NCBI RefSeq assembly: GCF_900323885.1
Contig: NZ_OOHJ01000018.1
Span: 2,715,001 to 2,779,000, forward strand
DNA from: [Actinomadura] parvosata subsp. kistnae
GTDB taxonomy: Bacteria > Actinomycetota > Actinomycetes > Streptosporangiales > Streptosporangiaceae
Length of the DNA: 64,000 bases
Direction of reading: 5' to 3'
Shown here: positions 26,737 to 34,011 of the stretch, in pieces
Position numbering within the stretch: position 1 is the first letter of the stretch
How the letters are laid out: every line of letters begins with the position of its first letter
Program-made: the position numbers and the translations under genes
The notes under the pieces: generated by a model
What the model was told of the DNA's origin: nothing
Databases searched by the model: none
The model's input: the letters and a program-made list of their open reading frames with translations, nothing else

Positions 26737-26851
26737 CCGCCATAAACACGAGAGATACAAGATAACGAACCGTCCCAGTTATATGCCGTGCCAAGTCTTT
26801 GCCGGCCGGATGATCGCGCTTTGACCTGGGTTCATCCGTCCGGACGACGGC

Positions 26852-27184
26852 TCAGCCGGCGTGCCAGAACGTCGAGAGCAGCACGTGCAGGGCGGTCGCG
26901 CCCAGGACGCTGATCACCGCGTTGCGGGTCTTCAGGTGCAGCCCGACGGCGGCGGCCAGGGCCACGGCCGTGGGCACCATGGCGGTCCAGGGGGTGGGAC
27001 GCAGGTCGCGCAGGGTGTAGAGGGCCAGGATCAGCATGATGCCGGTGGGCATCTGGAGGGCCAGGAAGCGGGTGACGGACGAGCGGCGCAGCGGGCCGAG
27101 CACGGCGAACGGCAGGGCGCGCAGGCCCCAGGTGATCGCGGTGCTGACGGCGACGGCGGCGGCCAGGTAGAGCGGGGTGGGCAC
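26852..27184 (-). CDS. azlD: AzlD-family branched-chain amino acid exporter small subunit
   Basis: 110 residues with four membrane helices. The stretch starting TWGLRALPFAVLGPLRRS near residue 18 and LALQMPTGIMLILALYTLRD are typical of AzlD. With AzlC it forms an exporter for branched-chain amino acids or analogues. It follows azlC by 6 bp in the same operon. Confidence 0.88.
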   Translation of the reverse strand: MPTPLYLAAAVAVSTAITWGLRALPFAVLGPLRRSSVTRFLALQMPTGIMLILALYTLRDLRPTPWTAMVPTAVALAAAVGLHLKTRNAVISVLGATALHVLLSTFWHAG

Positions 27185-27190
27185 GGGGTT

Positions 27191-27925
27191 CTACCTCTCC
27201 AGACCTGAGCCGCAGACGACGGGCTCGGACGCCGGCTGGGGGACGGCCGGTGCGGGGCGGCGGTGACGCAGGGCGTACCGGATGAGGAGGCTTGCCGTGA
27301 ACAGGGCCATCGCGACCGGCAGGAGCGAGCCGGGCATCAGGAGCGCGGCGGCGGCGAAGCTGCCGGCGGCCAGCAGCGGTGTCGGCAGGTCACGCAGGTC
27401 GCGCCAGGCGTCGATCGTGAGCACCACGAACAGGGCGGTCAGCGCGAACTCCAGGCCGTGCAGCGTGACCGGCACCAGGGCGCCGGCGAGGGCTCCGGCG
27501 GTGGCGCCGCCGACCCAGTAGGCCTGGCACAGCACCTGCATCCACAGGATGCGCGCGCCGCTCCAGTCGCGGGCGCGCCCGCCGGCGGTCAGCGCGTACG
27601 CCTCGTCGGTGAGCGCGAAGGTGGCGTAGACGCGGCCGGCCGGGCGGACCTGGCGCAGCGGGAACGACAGGGCGTAGAAGACGTGCCGCAGGTTCACCAG
27701 GAGTGCCGTCGCCGCGATCTGCCCCAGCGGGGTGACGGTGGCGACCAGCCCCACCAGCAGGAACTCCAGCGACCCCGCGTAGATCACGGCGGTGAACACC
27801 GTCGCCCACCACCAGTCGAGCCCGGCGTGCACCATGAGCACGCCGAAGCTGACCCCGAGGGGGAACAGGCTCAGCCCCACCGAGGCGGTGTCGGCCGCAG
27901 CCGCCGTGAAGTCCCGCGTTCGCAT
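27191..27925 (-). CDS. azlC: AzlC-family branched-chain amino acid exporter large subunit
   Basis: About 244 residues from the ATG at 27925; a TTG at 27934 adds three. Typical AzlC features are FPLGVSFGVLMVHAGLDWWW near 21-40, AGSLEFLLVG, VNLRHVFYALSFPLR and TDEAYAL. Six or seven membrane helices are visible. No ribosome site precedes the ATG, and a TAAAAT box lies 8 nt upstream, so the message may be leaderless. It is divergent from the Lrp-type regulator, its likely controller. Confidence 0.9.
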   Translation of the reverse strand: MRTRDFTAAAADTASVGLSLFPLGVSFGVLMVHAGLDWWWATVFTAVIYAGSLEFLLVGLVATVTPLGQIAATALLVNLRHVFYALSFPLRQVRPAGRVYATFALTDEAYALTAGGRARDWSGARILWMQVLCQAYWVGGATAGALAGALVPVTLHGLEFALTALFVVLTIDAWRDLRDLPTPLLAAGSFAAAALLMPGSLLPVAMALFTASLLIRYALRHRRPAPAVPQPASEPVVCGSGLER

Positions 27926-27933
27926 GAAAAGCA

Positions 27934-27959
27934 ATTTTAGTGCGTTTGGTGGATAATAT
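27934..27959. promoter_or_regulatory. Back-to-back -10 elements between azlC and the Lrp gene
   Basis: TAAAAT on the minus strand (27934-27939) sits 8 nt before the azlC ATG, and TAATAT on the plus strand (27954-27959) lies 29 nt before the Lrp gene start. The 63-bp gap is far more AT-rich than its surroundings, consistent with divergent promoters that an Lrp octamer could cover. Confidence 0.5.
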
Positions 27960-27988
27960 GGTTTCCTGCGTTAGGAGAAATCGGGCAT

Positions 27989-28441
27989 ATGCGTAACACA
28001 ATTGTCCTGGACGAGGTTGATCGGGAAATTTTGTTCCAACTGGCCCAGGACGGCCGGATGTCGAACGTGGAGCTGGCCCGCCGGGTGGGGCTGACGCCGC
28101 CGCCCTGCCTGCGCCGGGTCAAGCGCCTGGAGGAGGCGGGGGTGATCGCCGGGTACCGGGCGCAGATCTCGCCCGAGGCGCTCGGCCGTTCGCTGGAGGT
28201 GGTCGTGTCGGTGGAGATCGCGGTCAACGACCTGCAGACGGTGGAGGAGTTCGAGTCGCGGGTGGCGGCGCTGGAGGAGGTGCTGGAGTTCCGGCGAATG
28301 TTCGGGCGGCCCGACTACTACATGCGGGTGGCGGTGGCCGACCAGTTCGCGTACGAGAAGTTCCTCAGCCAGCAGATCCTGCCGCTGCCCGCGGTCTCCC
28401 GCGTGGACTCCCACCTCACGATGAAGCGCATCAAGGATTAG
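27989..28441 (+). CDS. Lrp/AsnC-family transcriptional regulator
   Basis: 150 residues. The N-terminal helix-turn-helix reads LDEVDREILFQLAQDGRMSN, then VGLTPPPCLRRVKRLEEAGV. The C-terminal RAM ligand-binding domain includes RMFGRPDYYMRVAVAD and the C-terminal QQILPLPAVSRVDSH. These factors bind amino acids and act on nearby transport genes, so it probably induces the divergent azlCD exporter. GGAGA lies about 10 nt before the ATG. Confidence 0.92.
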   Translation: MRNTIVLDEVDREILFQLAQDGRMSNVELARRVGLTPPPCLRRVKRLEEAGVIAGYRAQISPEALGRSLEVVVSVEIAVNDLQTVEEFESRVAALEEVLEFRRMFGRPDYYMRVAVADQFAYEKFLSQQILPLPAVSRVDSHLTMKRIKD

Positions 28442-28478
28442 CCGCGCGGTCCCGCCGCTCGATGAGTAGGCTGCCTAT

Positions 28479-28495
28479 ATGTAGGGTGTCTACAT
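28479..28495. promoter_or_regulatory. PadR-like palindromic operator
   Basis: ATGTAG, 5 nt, CTACAT is a perfect palindrome 20 bp upstream of the ATG at 28516, resembling the ATGT/ACAT operators of PadR-family repressors, though the spacer is one base longer than I recall. No PadR gene is in the window. Confidence 0.45.
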
Positions 28496-28515
28496 GAGTG
28501 AGAAGGGACTCCTTG

Positions 28516-28719
28516 ATGGATGAGGAACAGGCCGGAGGAACCATCTGGCCGGCGGTGCGGCTCGTCATCCTCGTCGTCGCGGGGATGGTGCTGGGGAACG
28601 TCCTGCTCACGCTGGTGATGACCCGCGACCCCGCCCTCGGGCTGGACGAGCTCATCGCCTTCGGAGGAGGTGGCATCCTGGGACTGCTGGTCGAGTTCGG
28701 GGTGTTCCGGCGGCGCTGA
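28516..28719 (+). CDS. Small two-helix membrane protein
   Basis: 67 residues with helices at about 12-34 (AVRLVILVVAGMVLGNVLL) and 46-62. An acidic N-terminus (MDEEQ) and a basic C-terminus (FRRR) frame them. GAAGGGA lies 8 nt before the ATG; a GTG at 28498 is a weaker alternative. The family and function are unknown. It is followed 25 bp later by the DUF5946-like gene and preceded by a PadR-like palindrome, which suggests inducible expression. Confidence 0.7.
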   Translation: MDEEQAGGTIWPAVRLVILVVAGMVLGNVLLTLVMTRDPALGLDELIAFGGGGILGLLVEFGVFRRR

Positions 28720-28744
28720 GCCACGACCTCGGGGAAGGGGCGGC

Positions 28745-29197
28745 ATGTCGCGATGTCCGGAATGCGGTGGGGCCGGCGCCCCGAGGCCCTGCGCGGAGCT
28801 GTTCGGGGAGCTGCTGACGCTCGACTACTCGATGCGGCCGCCGTGGGCGCCGGTGCACGCCGTCTCGGTCTCCTGCTTCCACCTCCAGCACCCCTCCCGC
28901 GCGCCCTCCGCCGCCCCCGGCCAGTGGGCGCTGCTGCACGTCTACCTGGAGGGCGGGCTCGACGCCCTGCTCCCCATGGCGCGGCGCCTGCGCCGGCTCA
29001 ACTCCCACCGCCGCGGCGGCCACACGCCGGGCGCGGCCGACTTCCCGGGCGTGCCGCCCTTCCCCGCGCACGCCGCCCCGCCGTCCGGGTTCGCCACGAC
29101 GATCGCCGACGTGGCCGTCGACGGCGGCTTTCCCGCCGACGGCCACGAGGAGCGGGTCAGGCGCTGGGCTCGTGACACGGTGGCGGCGTGGGCGTGA
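28745..29197 (+). CDS. DUF5946-like protein
   Basis: 150 residues. An N-terminal zinc-ribbon-like CPECGGAGAPRPC is followed by FGELLTLDYSMRPPWAPVHA, and VSVSCFHLQHPSRAP has the H-x-QHP pattern I associate with DUF5946. The role is unknown. GGGAAGGGG precedes the ATG closely. The last 41 bases overlap the 3' end of the convergent TetR gene. Confidence 0.7.
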   Translation: MSRCPECGGAGAPRPCAELFGELLTLDYSMRPPWAPVHAVSVSCFHLQHPSRAPSAAPGQWALLHVYLEGGLDALLPMARRLRRLNSHRRGGHTPGAADFPGVPPFPAHAAPPSGFATTIADVAVDGGFPADGHEERVRRWARDTVAAWA

Positions 29198-29762
29198 GGG
29201 TTTCGAGCAGCGTCCGTACGAACGAGGCCGCCGCCTCCTCGTCGTCCGCGAAGCCCGCCCGCGACATGTGACCCAGGAACGCGTACTGGAAGCAGGCCCC
29301 GAGCAGCAGCCCCGCCGCCGCCCGGACGTCCGCCCCCGCCCGCACCCGGCCGGCCTCCTGCTCGGCGCGTAGGTAGGCGGCCAGGGCCTCGTTCGCCTTG
29401 TGCGGCCCGGCGCCCTCCTGGCGCAGCTCCTCCTTGTGCGCGGCCAGGGTCGCCGGGTCGGCGAACACGGAGGCGAACATCGGGAACCCGGCCCGGTACA
29501 GGTCGATGGCCGCCCTGGCGACGGCGGTGAGGCTGCCCACCAGGTCGCCTCCGCCGCGTAGCGCCTCGGCGAGGGGGGAGAAGCCGGGCGAACGCTCCCG
29601 CATCACCGCCACCATCAGGTCGGCCTTGCTCGCGAAGTGCTTGTAGAGCGCCGCCTCGGTGAGCCCGGCGGCCTTCGCGATCTGCCGCGTGGTCACGTTG
29701 GCCAGGCCCTGCTCGGCCATGACCTCGGCCGCCGCGTCGAGGATCACGTCTCTGGTGCCCAT
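29157..29762 (-). CDS. TetR-family transcriptional repressor
   Basis: 201 residues from the ATG at 29762. The HTH is textbook: TRDVILDAAAEVMAEQGLAN, then VTTRQIAKAAGLTEAALYKH. The C-terminal helical domain would bind an unknown ligand. It is divergent from the SGNH-hydrolase gene, and the twin palindromic boxes at 29789-29843 lie between them, so it probably represses both itself and the hydrolase/phosphotransferase pair. Confidence 0.92.
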   Translation of the reverse strand: MGTRDVILDAAAEVMAEQGLANVTTRQIAKAAGLTEAALYKHFASKADLMVAVMRERSPGFSPLAEALRGGGDLVGSLTAVARAAIDLYRAGFPMFASVFADPATLAAHKEELRQEGAGPHKANEALAAYLRAEQEAGRVRAGADVRAAAGLLLGACFQYAFLGHMSRAGFADDEEAAASFVRTLLETLTPTPPPCHEPSA

Positions 29763-29788
29763 GTTGGCCCTCCCGCTCACGTTGACAT

Positions 29789-29843
29789 GGTTAGTAAACA
29801 CTCACTAGCCTCCACGACGTAGGTTAGTGAGCGTTTACCAACC
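29789..29843. promoter_or_regulatory. Twin TetR operators in a long near-palindrome
   Basis: Two 23-bp arms (29789-29811 and 29821-29843) are inverted copies matching at 20 of 23 positions around a centre at 29816. Each arm itself resembles a TetR site of the form TTAGTgAgcGTTTACcAA. Two repressor dimers could bind 32 bp apart between the divergent TetR and hydrolase genes. Confidence 0.7.
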
Positions 29844-29856
29844 GAGGATACCGACC

Positions 29857-30645
29857 ATGAAACGACCCATCACCATCGCCCTCAGCCTCGTGCTCGCCAC
29901 CGCGCTCTGCGCCGCCGGCACCGTCGCCTACCTCACGTTCCTCCGCCCCGCCGACCACCCGCCCGCCGCCGCCTGCGCGACCACGCCCACCCGGCCACGC
30001 GTCGTCGCCGCCGGGGCCAGCATGACCCAGGGCTCACTCGGCGCCGACTGGGTCGCCGCACTGCGGGCCGCCTATCCGGCGTACGAGCTGGTCAACGCCG
30101 GCAGCAACGGCAACACCACCGCCGACCTGCTCCAGCGCGTCGACACCGACATCCTCGCCTGCCGCCCCGCCGCCGTGACGCTCCTGATCGGCACCAACGA
30201 CGTCCGCAACGGCGTCCCCCTGGACGAGTACCGCGCCAACCTGCGCGCCATCGTCGAACGCGTCAGGACCGGCACCGGCGCCCGCATCGCCCTCATGTCC
30301 CTGCCCCCGCTCGGCGAGAACCTGAACACCCCCATCAACCGCACCCTCACCGGCTACAACGCCGCCATCAAGAGCCTGGCCACCGAGATGGGGACGGACT
30401 ACCTGCCCGTGCACGAGCGCATGGCCGACATCCTCCGCCACGGCCCCCGCACCTCGTACGCCTTCAGCTTCCCCCTCGCCTTCACCGCCGCCGCCCAGCA
30501 CTACCTGCTCCGCCGCACCTGGGACGAGATCGCCCGCTCGGGCGGCCGCGAACTCCTCGTGGACCACATCCACCTGACCGACCGCGCCGCCGCCCTCGTC
30601 ACGAAGCTGACCGGCGACTGGCTGAACGGCATCATTTCCTCATGA
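29857..30645 (+). CDS. SGNH/GDSL-like hydrolase, membrane-anchored or secreted
   Basis: 262 residues. A hydrophobic N-terminal segment (ITIALSLVLATALCAAGTVA) exports or anchors the protein. SGNH blocks are present: AAGASMTQGS (block I, with Ala where GDS usually has Asp), the Gly in NAGSNGNTTA, IGTNDV (Asn) and DHIHLTD (Asp-x-x-His). The catalytic Ser, Asn, Asp and His remain, so esterase or lipase activity is likely. Its start lies just after the TetR operators, and the next gene overlaps its stop by 4 bases. Confidence 0.85.
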   Translation: MKRPITIALSLVLATALCAAGTVAYLTFLRPADHPPAAACATTPTRPRVVAAGASMTQGSLGADWVAALRAAYPAYELVNAGSNGNTTADLLQRVDTDILACRPAAVTLLIGTNDVRNGVPLDEYRANLRAIVERVRTGTGARIALMSLPPLGENLNTPINRTLTGYNAAIKSLATEMGTDYLPVHERMADILRHGPRTSYAFSFPLAFTAAAQHYLLRRTWDEIARSGGRELLVDHIHLTDRAAALVTKLTGDWLNGIISS

Positions 30646-31352
30646 CCGAGCAACCGCTCGCCGGCGGTCACCAGACGGCGGAGGTCGTACGGGTGGGCGA
30701 CACGGTCCGCCGCGCCCGCGACCCGGGCTCCGCCTTCGCCGCCCAGGTCCTGGCCCACCTGGAAGCGGCCGGCTACCCCTACGCCCCGCGCCACCTGGGC
30801 ATCGACGAGCGCGGACGCGACGTGCTCGACTTCATCCCCGGCACGACCACCGACCACCCGAGCCAGCGAGCCCCAGGGGCGTACGCGCTGGGTGGGCGCA
30901 TGCTGCGCGACCTGCACGCGGCCACCGCCGGTCACCCGCTGGCGGGCGCGCGCGAGTGCGTCATTCACGGCGATCCCGGCCCGTTCAACACGATCTTCCG
31001 GGAGGGGCTGCCGGTGGCGTTCATCGACTGGTCCTCCTGCCGTCCAGGAGACCGGATGGACGATCTCGGCTACCTGGCGTGGACGTGGTGCGTCCAAGCC
31101 GAGGGCCAGGTGCCGATCGCCGACCAGGCCGCCCACCTGCGCGAGCTGCGTGACGGCTACGGTGACGTCTCGCCCGAGCGGCTGGTTGAGGCCATGATCG
31201 GCCGGCAGGAGCACATCATCGAAGCCGAGACCGCGCGCCTCCGCACCCGGGACCTGCCTCCACGGCGGCGCCGCCATGCCGAAGCGGCCATCGCCTGGGC
31301 CACGGCCGACCGCGCCCTCGTCCTGCGCCACCGGGCGATGTTGCTGCAATGA
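30642..31352 (+). CDS. Aminoglycoside-phosphotransferase-family kinase
   Basis: 236 residues. The catalytic loop is CVIHGDPGPFN (about 106-116), followed by VAFIDWSSCRPGDRMDDLGY (the DxD-like metal site and following helix). The N-lobe is short, with no obvious lysine motif beyond VRRARDPGS. It phosphorylates a small molecule of unknown identity; choline- or aminoglycoside-like substrates are possible, and resistance should not be assumed. ATGA overlap with the SGNH hydrolase shows translational coupling. Confidence 0.85.
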   Translation: MTEQPLAGGHQTAEVVRVGDTVRRARDPGSAFAAQVLAHLEAAGYPYAPRHLGIDERGRDVLDFIPGTTTDHPSQRAPGAYALGGRMLRDLHAATAGHPLAGARECVIHGDPGPFNTIFREGLPVAFIDWSSCRPGDRMDDLGYLAWTWCVQAEGQVPIADQAAHLRELRDGYGDVSPERLVEAMIGRQEHIIEAETARLRTRDLPPRRRRHAEAAIAWATADRALVLRHRAMLLQ

Positions 31353-31440
31353 AAGCGCGGGGCTTTCGCCAGGAGCGCAGGGGGTCAGCCGAAAGCGGAA
31401 GATCGTGCCCGGCCTGGGCGGGGTGGTTACGCTCGGCTAC

Positions 31441-31878
31441 ATGACCGAGACCTGGGACCCTGCCGCGCCCGGTGTGCTGCGGCTGCCGTCGGGGCGCCTC
31501 GTTCGTGGCCGGGGCCTGCGTTATCCGGTGCCCGCCGGGGCGCGGCCGGCGTTCGCGCTCTACCTGCTGGGCAAGGAGCCGCCGGGGGTCGAGTGGGAGC
31601 ATCGCTGGGTGCGGTGGCCCGACTTCTGGCTGCCGTCCGACCGCGCCGCCGCCGCCGAGGCGTTGCGGGAGGCGTGGGAGAGGGCCCTTTCCGAGCGGGT
31701 CGAGGTCGCCTGCGGTGGCGGCAAGGGGCGGACCGGGACCGCCCTGGCGTGCCTGGCCGTGCTCGACGGTGTGCCCGCCGAGCAGGCGGTGGCGTACGTG
31801 CGCGAGCACTACGACAAGCGTGCCGTGGAGACCCCGTGGCAGCGGCGTTTCGTCGCCCGCTTCTCCCCAACCGGATAA
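31441..31878 (+). CDS. Cysteine-dependent (CX5R) protein phosphatase-like protein
   Basis: 145 residues. VACGGGKGRTGTALACLAVL at about 93-112 is a PTP/dual-specificity P-loop with Cys, five residues and Arg-Thr; the usual His before Cys is Ala. LPSDRAAAAEALREAWERAL could be the preceding helix, and a general-acid Asp is probably in WPDFWLPSD. It likely acts on phosphoproteins or phosphoinositols. It is convergent with the small coiled-coil membrane gene at 31885. The start is the ATG at 31441; a longer frame to 31276 overlaps the preceding gene. Confidence 0.75.
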   Translation: MTETWDPAAPGVLRLPSGRLVRGRGLRYPVPAGARPAFALYLLGKEPPGVEWEHRWVRWPDFWLPSDRAAAAEALREAWERALSERVEVACGGGKGRTGTALACLAVLDGVPAEQAVAYVREHYDKRAVETPWQRRFVARFSPTG

Positions 31879-31884
31879 AACCGG

Positions 31885-32151
31885 CTACTCCACCGTCCGC
31901 AGGATCTGCTCGATCGACGCCGTACGGTTGCGCAGCTCCGCCAGGTCGGCGGCGATGCGTTCCTGGGTCTCCGCCGTGCTCCGGGCCAGCTCCTCGTACC
32001 GCCGGGCCAGCTCCCGCAGCTCCTCGGCGGCGTCGGCCTGTCGTTTGGAGCGGCGGGATTCGAAGATGCCCACGGTGAAGATGCTGATCAGGAAGGTGAC
32101 CAGGATCAGCACCCCGAGGAAGAAGATCACCTCGGGCCAGGTGTACGACAT
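31885..32151 (-). CDS. Small membrane protein with cytoplasmic coiled coil
   Basis: 88 residues: one membrane helix (VIFFLGVLILVTFLISIFTV, about 8-27), a basic stop-transfer (ESRRSKRQ), then a coiled coil (AAEELRELARRYEELARSTA and onward to the end). Its start overlaps the stop of the winged-helix gene (TGATG), so the two are co-translated. It may be the membrane partner or co-sensor of that regulator (inference). The family is unknown. Confidence 0.75.
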   Translation of the reverse strand: MSYTWPEVIFFLGVLILVTFLISIFTVGIFESRRSKRQADAAEELRELARRYEELARSTAETQERIAADLAELRNRTASIEQILRTVE

Positions 32152-32486
32152 CAGGAGCCCTCCTCGGGTTCTGGCCTCGTGAGTGTCTTGGCCGCCTCGG
32201 CGAGCGCCGACGCGGTGAGGTGCAGGCTGAAGTCCGTGACCTCGTAGTACTTCATGGCCTTGCCGTCGTCCGACAGCTCCAGGCTGCCGGCGATGAGCCC
32301 GGCGGCCTCCAGCCGCCGCAGGTGCATGTGCAGCAGGGGGCGGCTGACGCCGATGACGCGGGCCAGGTGGCTGACGTAGTCGCGCCCGGTGGCGAGCTGG
32401 GCGATGATGCGCAGCCGTAGCGGGTTGGCCAGGGCGGCGAGCATTTCGACCAGGTCGTCACCGGTCGGCTGCCCGGCCTCTGTCAT
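32151..32486 (-). CDS. ArsR-like winged-helix transcriptional regulator
   Basis: 111 residues. The HTH fits the ArsR fold: MLAALANPLRLRIIAQLATG, then VSHLARVIGVSRPLLHMHLR and RLEAAGLIAGSLE. No metal-binding cysteine box is present, so metal sensing is unlikely. It is coupled by TGATG overlap to the small coiled-coil membrane protein. It is unlikely to be simply housekeeping, but its target is unknown. Confidence 0.88.
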   Translation of the reverse strand: MTEAGQPTGDDLVEMLAALANPLRLRIIAQLATGRDYVSHLARVIGVSRPLLHMHLRRLEAAGLIAGSLELSDDGKAMKYYEVTDFSLHLTASALAEAAKTLTRPEPEEGS

Positions 32487-32534
32487 GGTTTCCCGTCACC
32501 TGGATGCGTTACCTTGCGGCACCGTAACACAGCG

Positions 32535-33893
32535 CTACGCCACCTTGATCGCTTCCCGTGGTTCGGCCGGCGCCGTGCGGTCGGTACGGGTCAGGGTGAG
32601 GCCGGCGGCCAGGCAGATCAGCGGGATCGCGGGGATGACGTACCGGACGTCGAAGGCGGCGAGGAAGGGCGGGGAGGCGATCAGCGCGAGCGCGGCCAGG
32701 CCGGGCAGCAGCGCGTCCCAGCGGCGCCTGACCAGGGCGGCCGCGAGGGTCGCGACGAGGGCGAGGGTGAGCAGCGGGAACGGCACGTAGCCGAAGCGCT
32801 GGTAGGCGCGCAGCCAGCCGGCGAACGGCTCGACGACCCTGGTGGCCGCCGGGCCGCCCTCGTACGCCTCGGCCACGCCGCGTACGGACGCGCTGATGGG
32901 CCGTTCGGCGGCGGGCAGCTTGTACGGCGTCTTCTCGTCGGCGGCCGTGCGCTCCCAGCGCAGGAGCTGCTTGAGGTCGGTCGCGACCGACCCGAGGTAG
33001 GCGCCGGGCTGGGCGAGGATGGCCTGCCGGGCGAACTCGCCGGCGAGCTGGTTGCGGTTGGCGGTGCCGGGCACCTTGAGCAGCGGTGAGAAGCTTTCCC
33101 ACAGCCAGTGCGGCGGGTAGGGCCGCTGCTCGACGGGCATGGTGGGGCACAGCACGGCCAGCCGTTCCGGCGGCTTGATGATGGCGCAGTCGGCGAAGCT
33201 CATGGTTCTGGACCACAGGAAGTTCCCGTCGGCCTCGGTGAGGCCGAACTTGCCCTTCTCCACCTTCATCCAGGTCGCGTACGCGCCGAGCGGGATGGCC
33301 CCGGCGACGAGCAGCGCCACGAGGGGGCGCCACCCGTAGCGCCTGATCAGCAGGTAGGCGGCGGTCAGGATGAGCAGCGGCAGGCCGACGGTCCTGGTGA
33401 TGCCGGCCAGGCCGAGCAGCATGCCGCCGACGGCGGCGGTGGCGGGGGTGACGCGCCAGACGATCAGCGCGACGGCGGCGGTGACGAGCACGACGAAGAC
33501 GGCGTCCGCCATGATCATGTGCTCGAGCAGGATCATGAACTCGTCGTAGAGCAGGGGCGTGACCAGCAGGGCGGCGCCCCAGCCGGGCAGGCCGCGGCGG
33601 CGCAGCAGCGCGTACAGGGCGACGGCGAGCCCGAGCATCAGCAGGTGCTGCAGGACCGTGACCAGCGTGAGGCTGTGGGCGGGCCGCAGGAGCGCGAGCA
33701 GTAGGGAGTAGCCGGAGGGGCGGGCGGTGCCGGGGGTCAGCTCCTCCTTCATGAACGCGAAGGAGTCGCCGTAGAAGAGGATCGCGGGCGGGAAGCCGAG
33801 CACCGCGAGCACCCGCAGCCCGATCGCCGGCAACATGGCGATGACCAGTGCGCGATGGGCCAAGGCAGATCCGCTTCCTCGTGTGTCCGGCAC
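32535..33893 (-). CDS. GT-C-type glycosyltransferase-like membrane protein
   Basis: 452 residues with about ten membrane helices. An Asp-rich loop YGDSFAFMKEELTP follows the first helix, as in GT-C (PMT/ArnT-like) enzymes that use polyprenyl-phosphate sugars. The large soluble loop at about 205-330 (VEKGKFGLTEADGNFLW onward) is consistent. Its acceptor is unknown. The longest frame starts at a GTG (33893). A TTG at 33863 has AGGAAG upstream and is an alternative start, shortening the product by 10 residues. Confidence 0.7.
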   Translation of the reverse strand: MPDTRGSGSALAHRALVIAMLPAIGLRVLAVLGFPPAILFYGDSFAFMKEELTPGTARPSGYSLLLALLRPAHSLTLVTVLQHLLMLGLAVALYALLRRRGLPGWGAALLVTPLLYDEFMILLEHMIMADAVFVVLVTAAVALIVWRVTPATAAVGGMLLGLAGITRTVGLPLLILTAAYLLIRRYGWRPLVALLVAGAIPLGAYATWMKVEKGKFGLTEADGNFLWSRTMSFADCAIIKPPERLAVLCPTMPVEQRPYPPHWLWESFSPLLKVPGTANRNQLAGEFARQAILAQPGAYLGSVATDLKQLLRWERTAADEKTPYKLPAAERPISASVRGVAEAYEGGPAATRVVEPFAGWLRAYQRFGYVPFPLLTLALVATLAAALVRRRWDALLPGLAALALIASPPFLAAFDVRYVIPAIPLICLAAGLTLTRTDRTAPAEPREAIKVA

Positions 33894-34011
33894 CCCACAA
33901 TAGTGGACATCCCGGTCAGCGGTCGGGGAGACGGCGGGCGGGTCCCCTTGTCGGCACCATTACCGAATGACATTCTGAAATTGCTGCCGTCGCCGCTCGC
34001 GGAGGACCTTC

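Noticed and set aside
30642..31352. Aminoglycoside resistance gene
   Set aside because: The APH fold is shared by many small-molecule kinases and nothing here points to antibiotic substrates.
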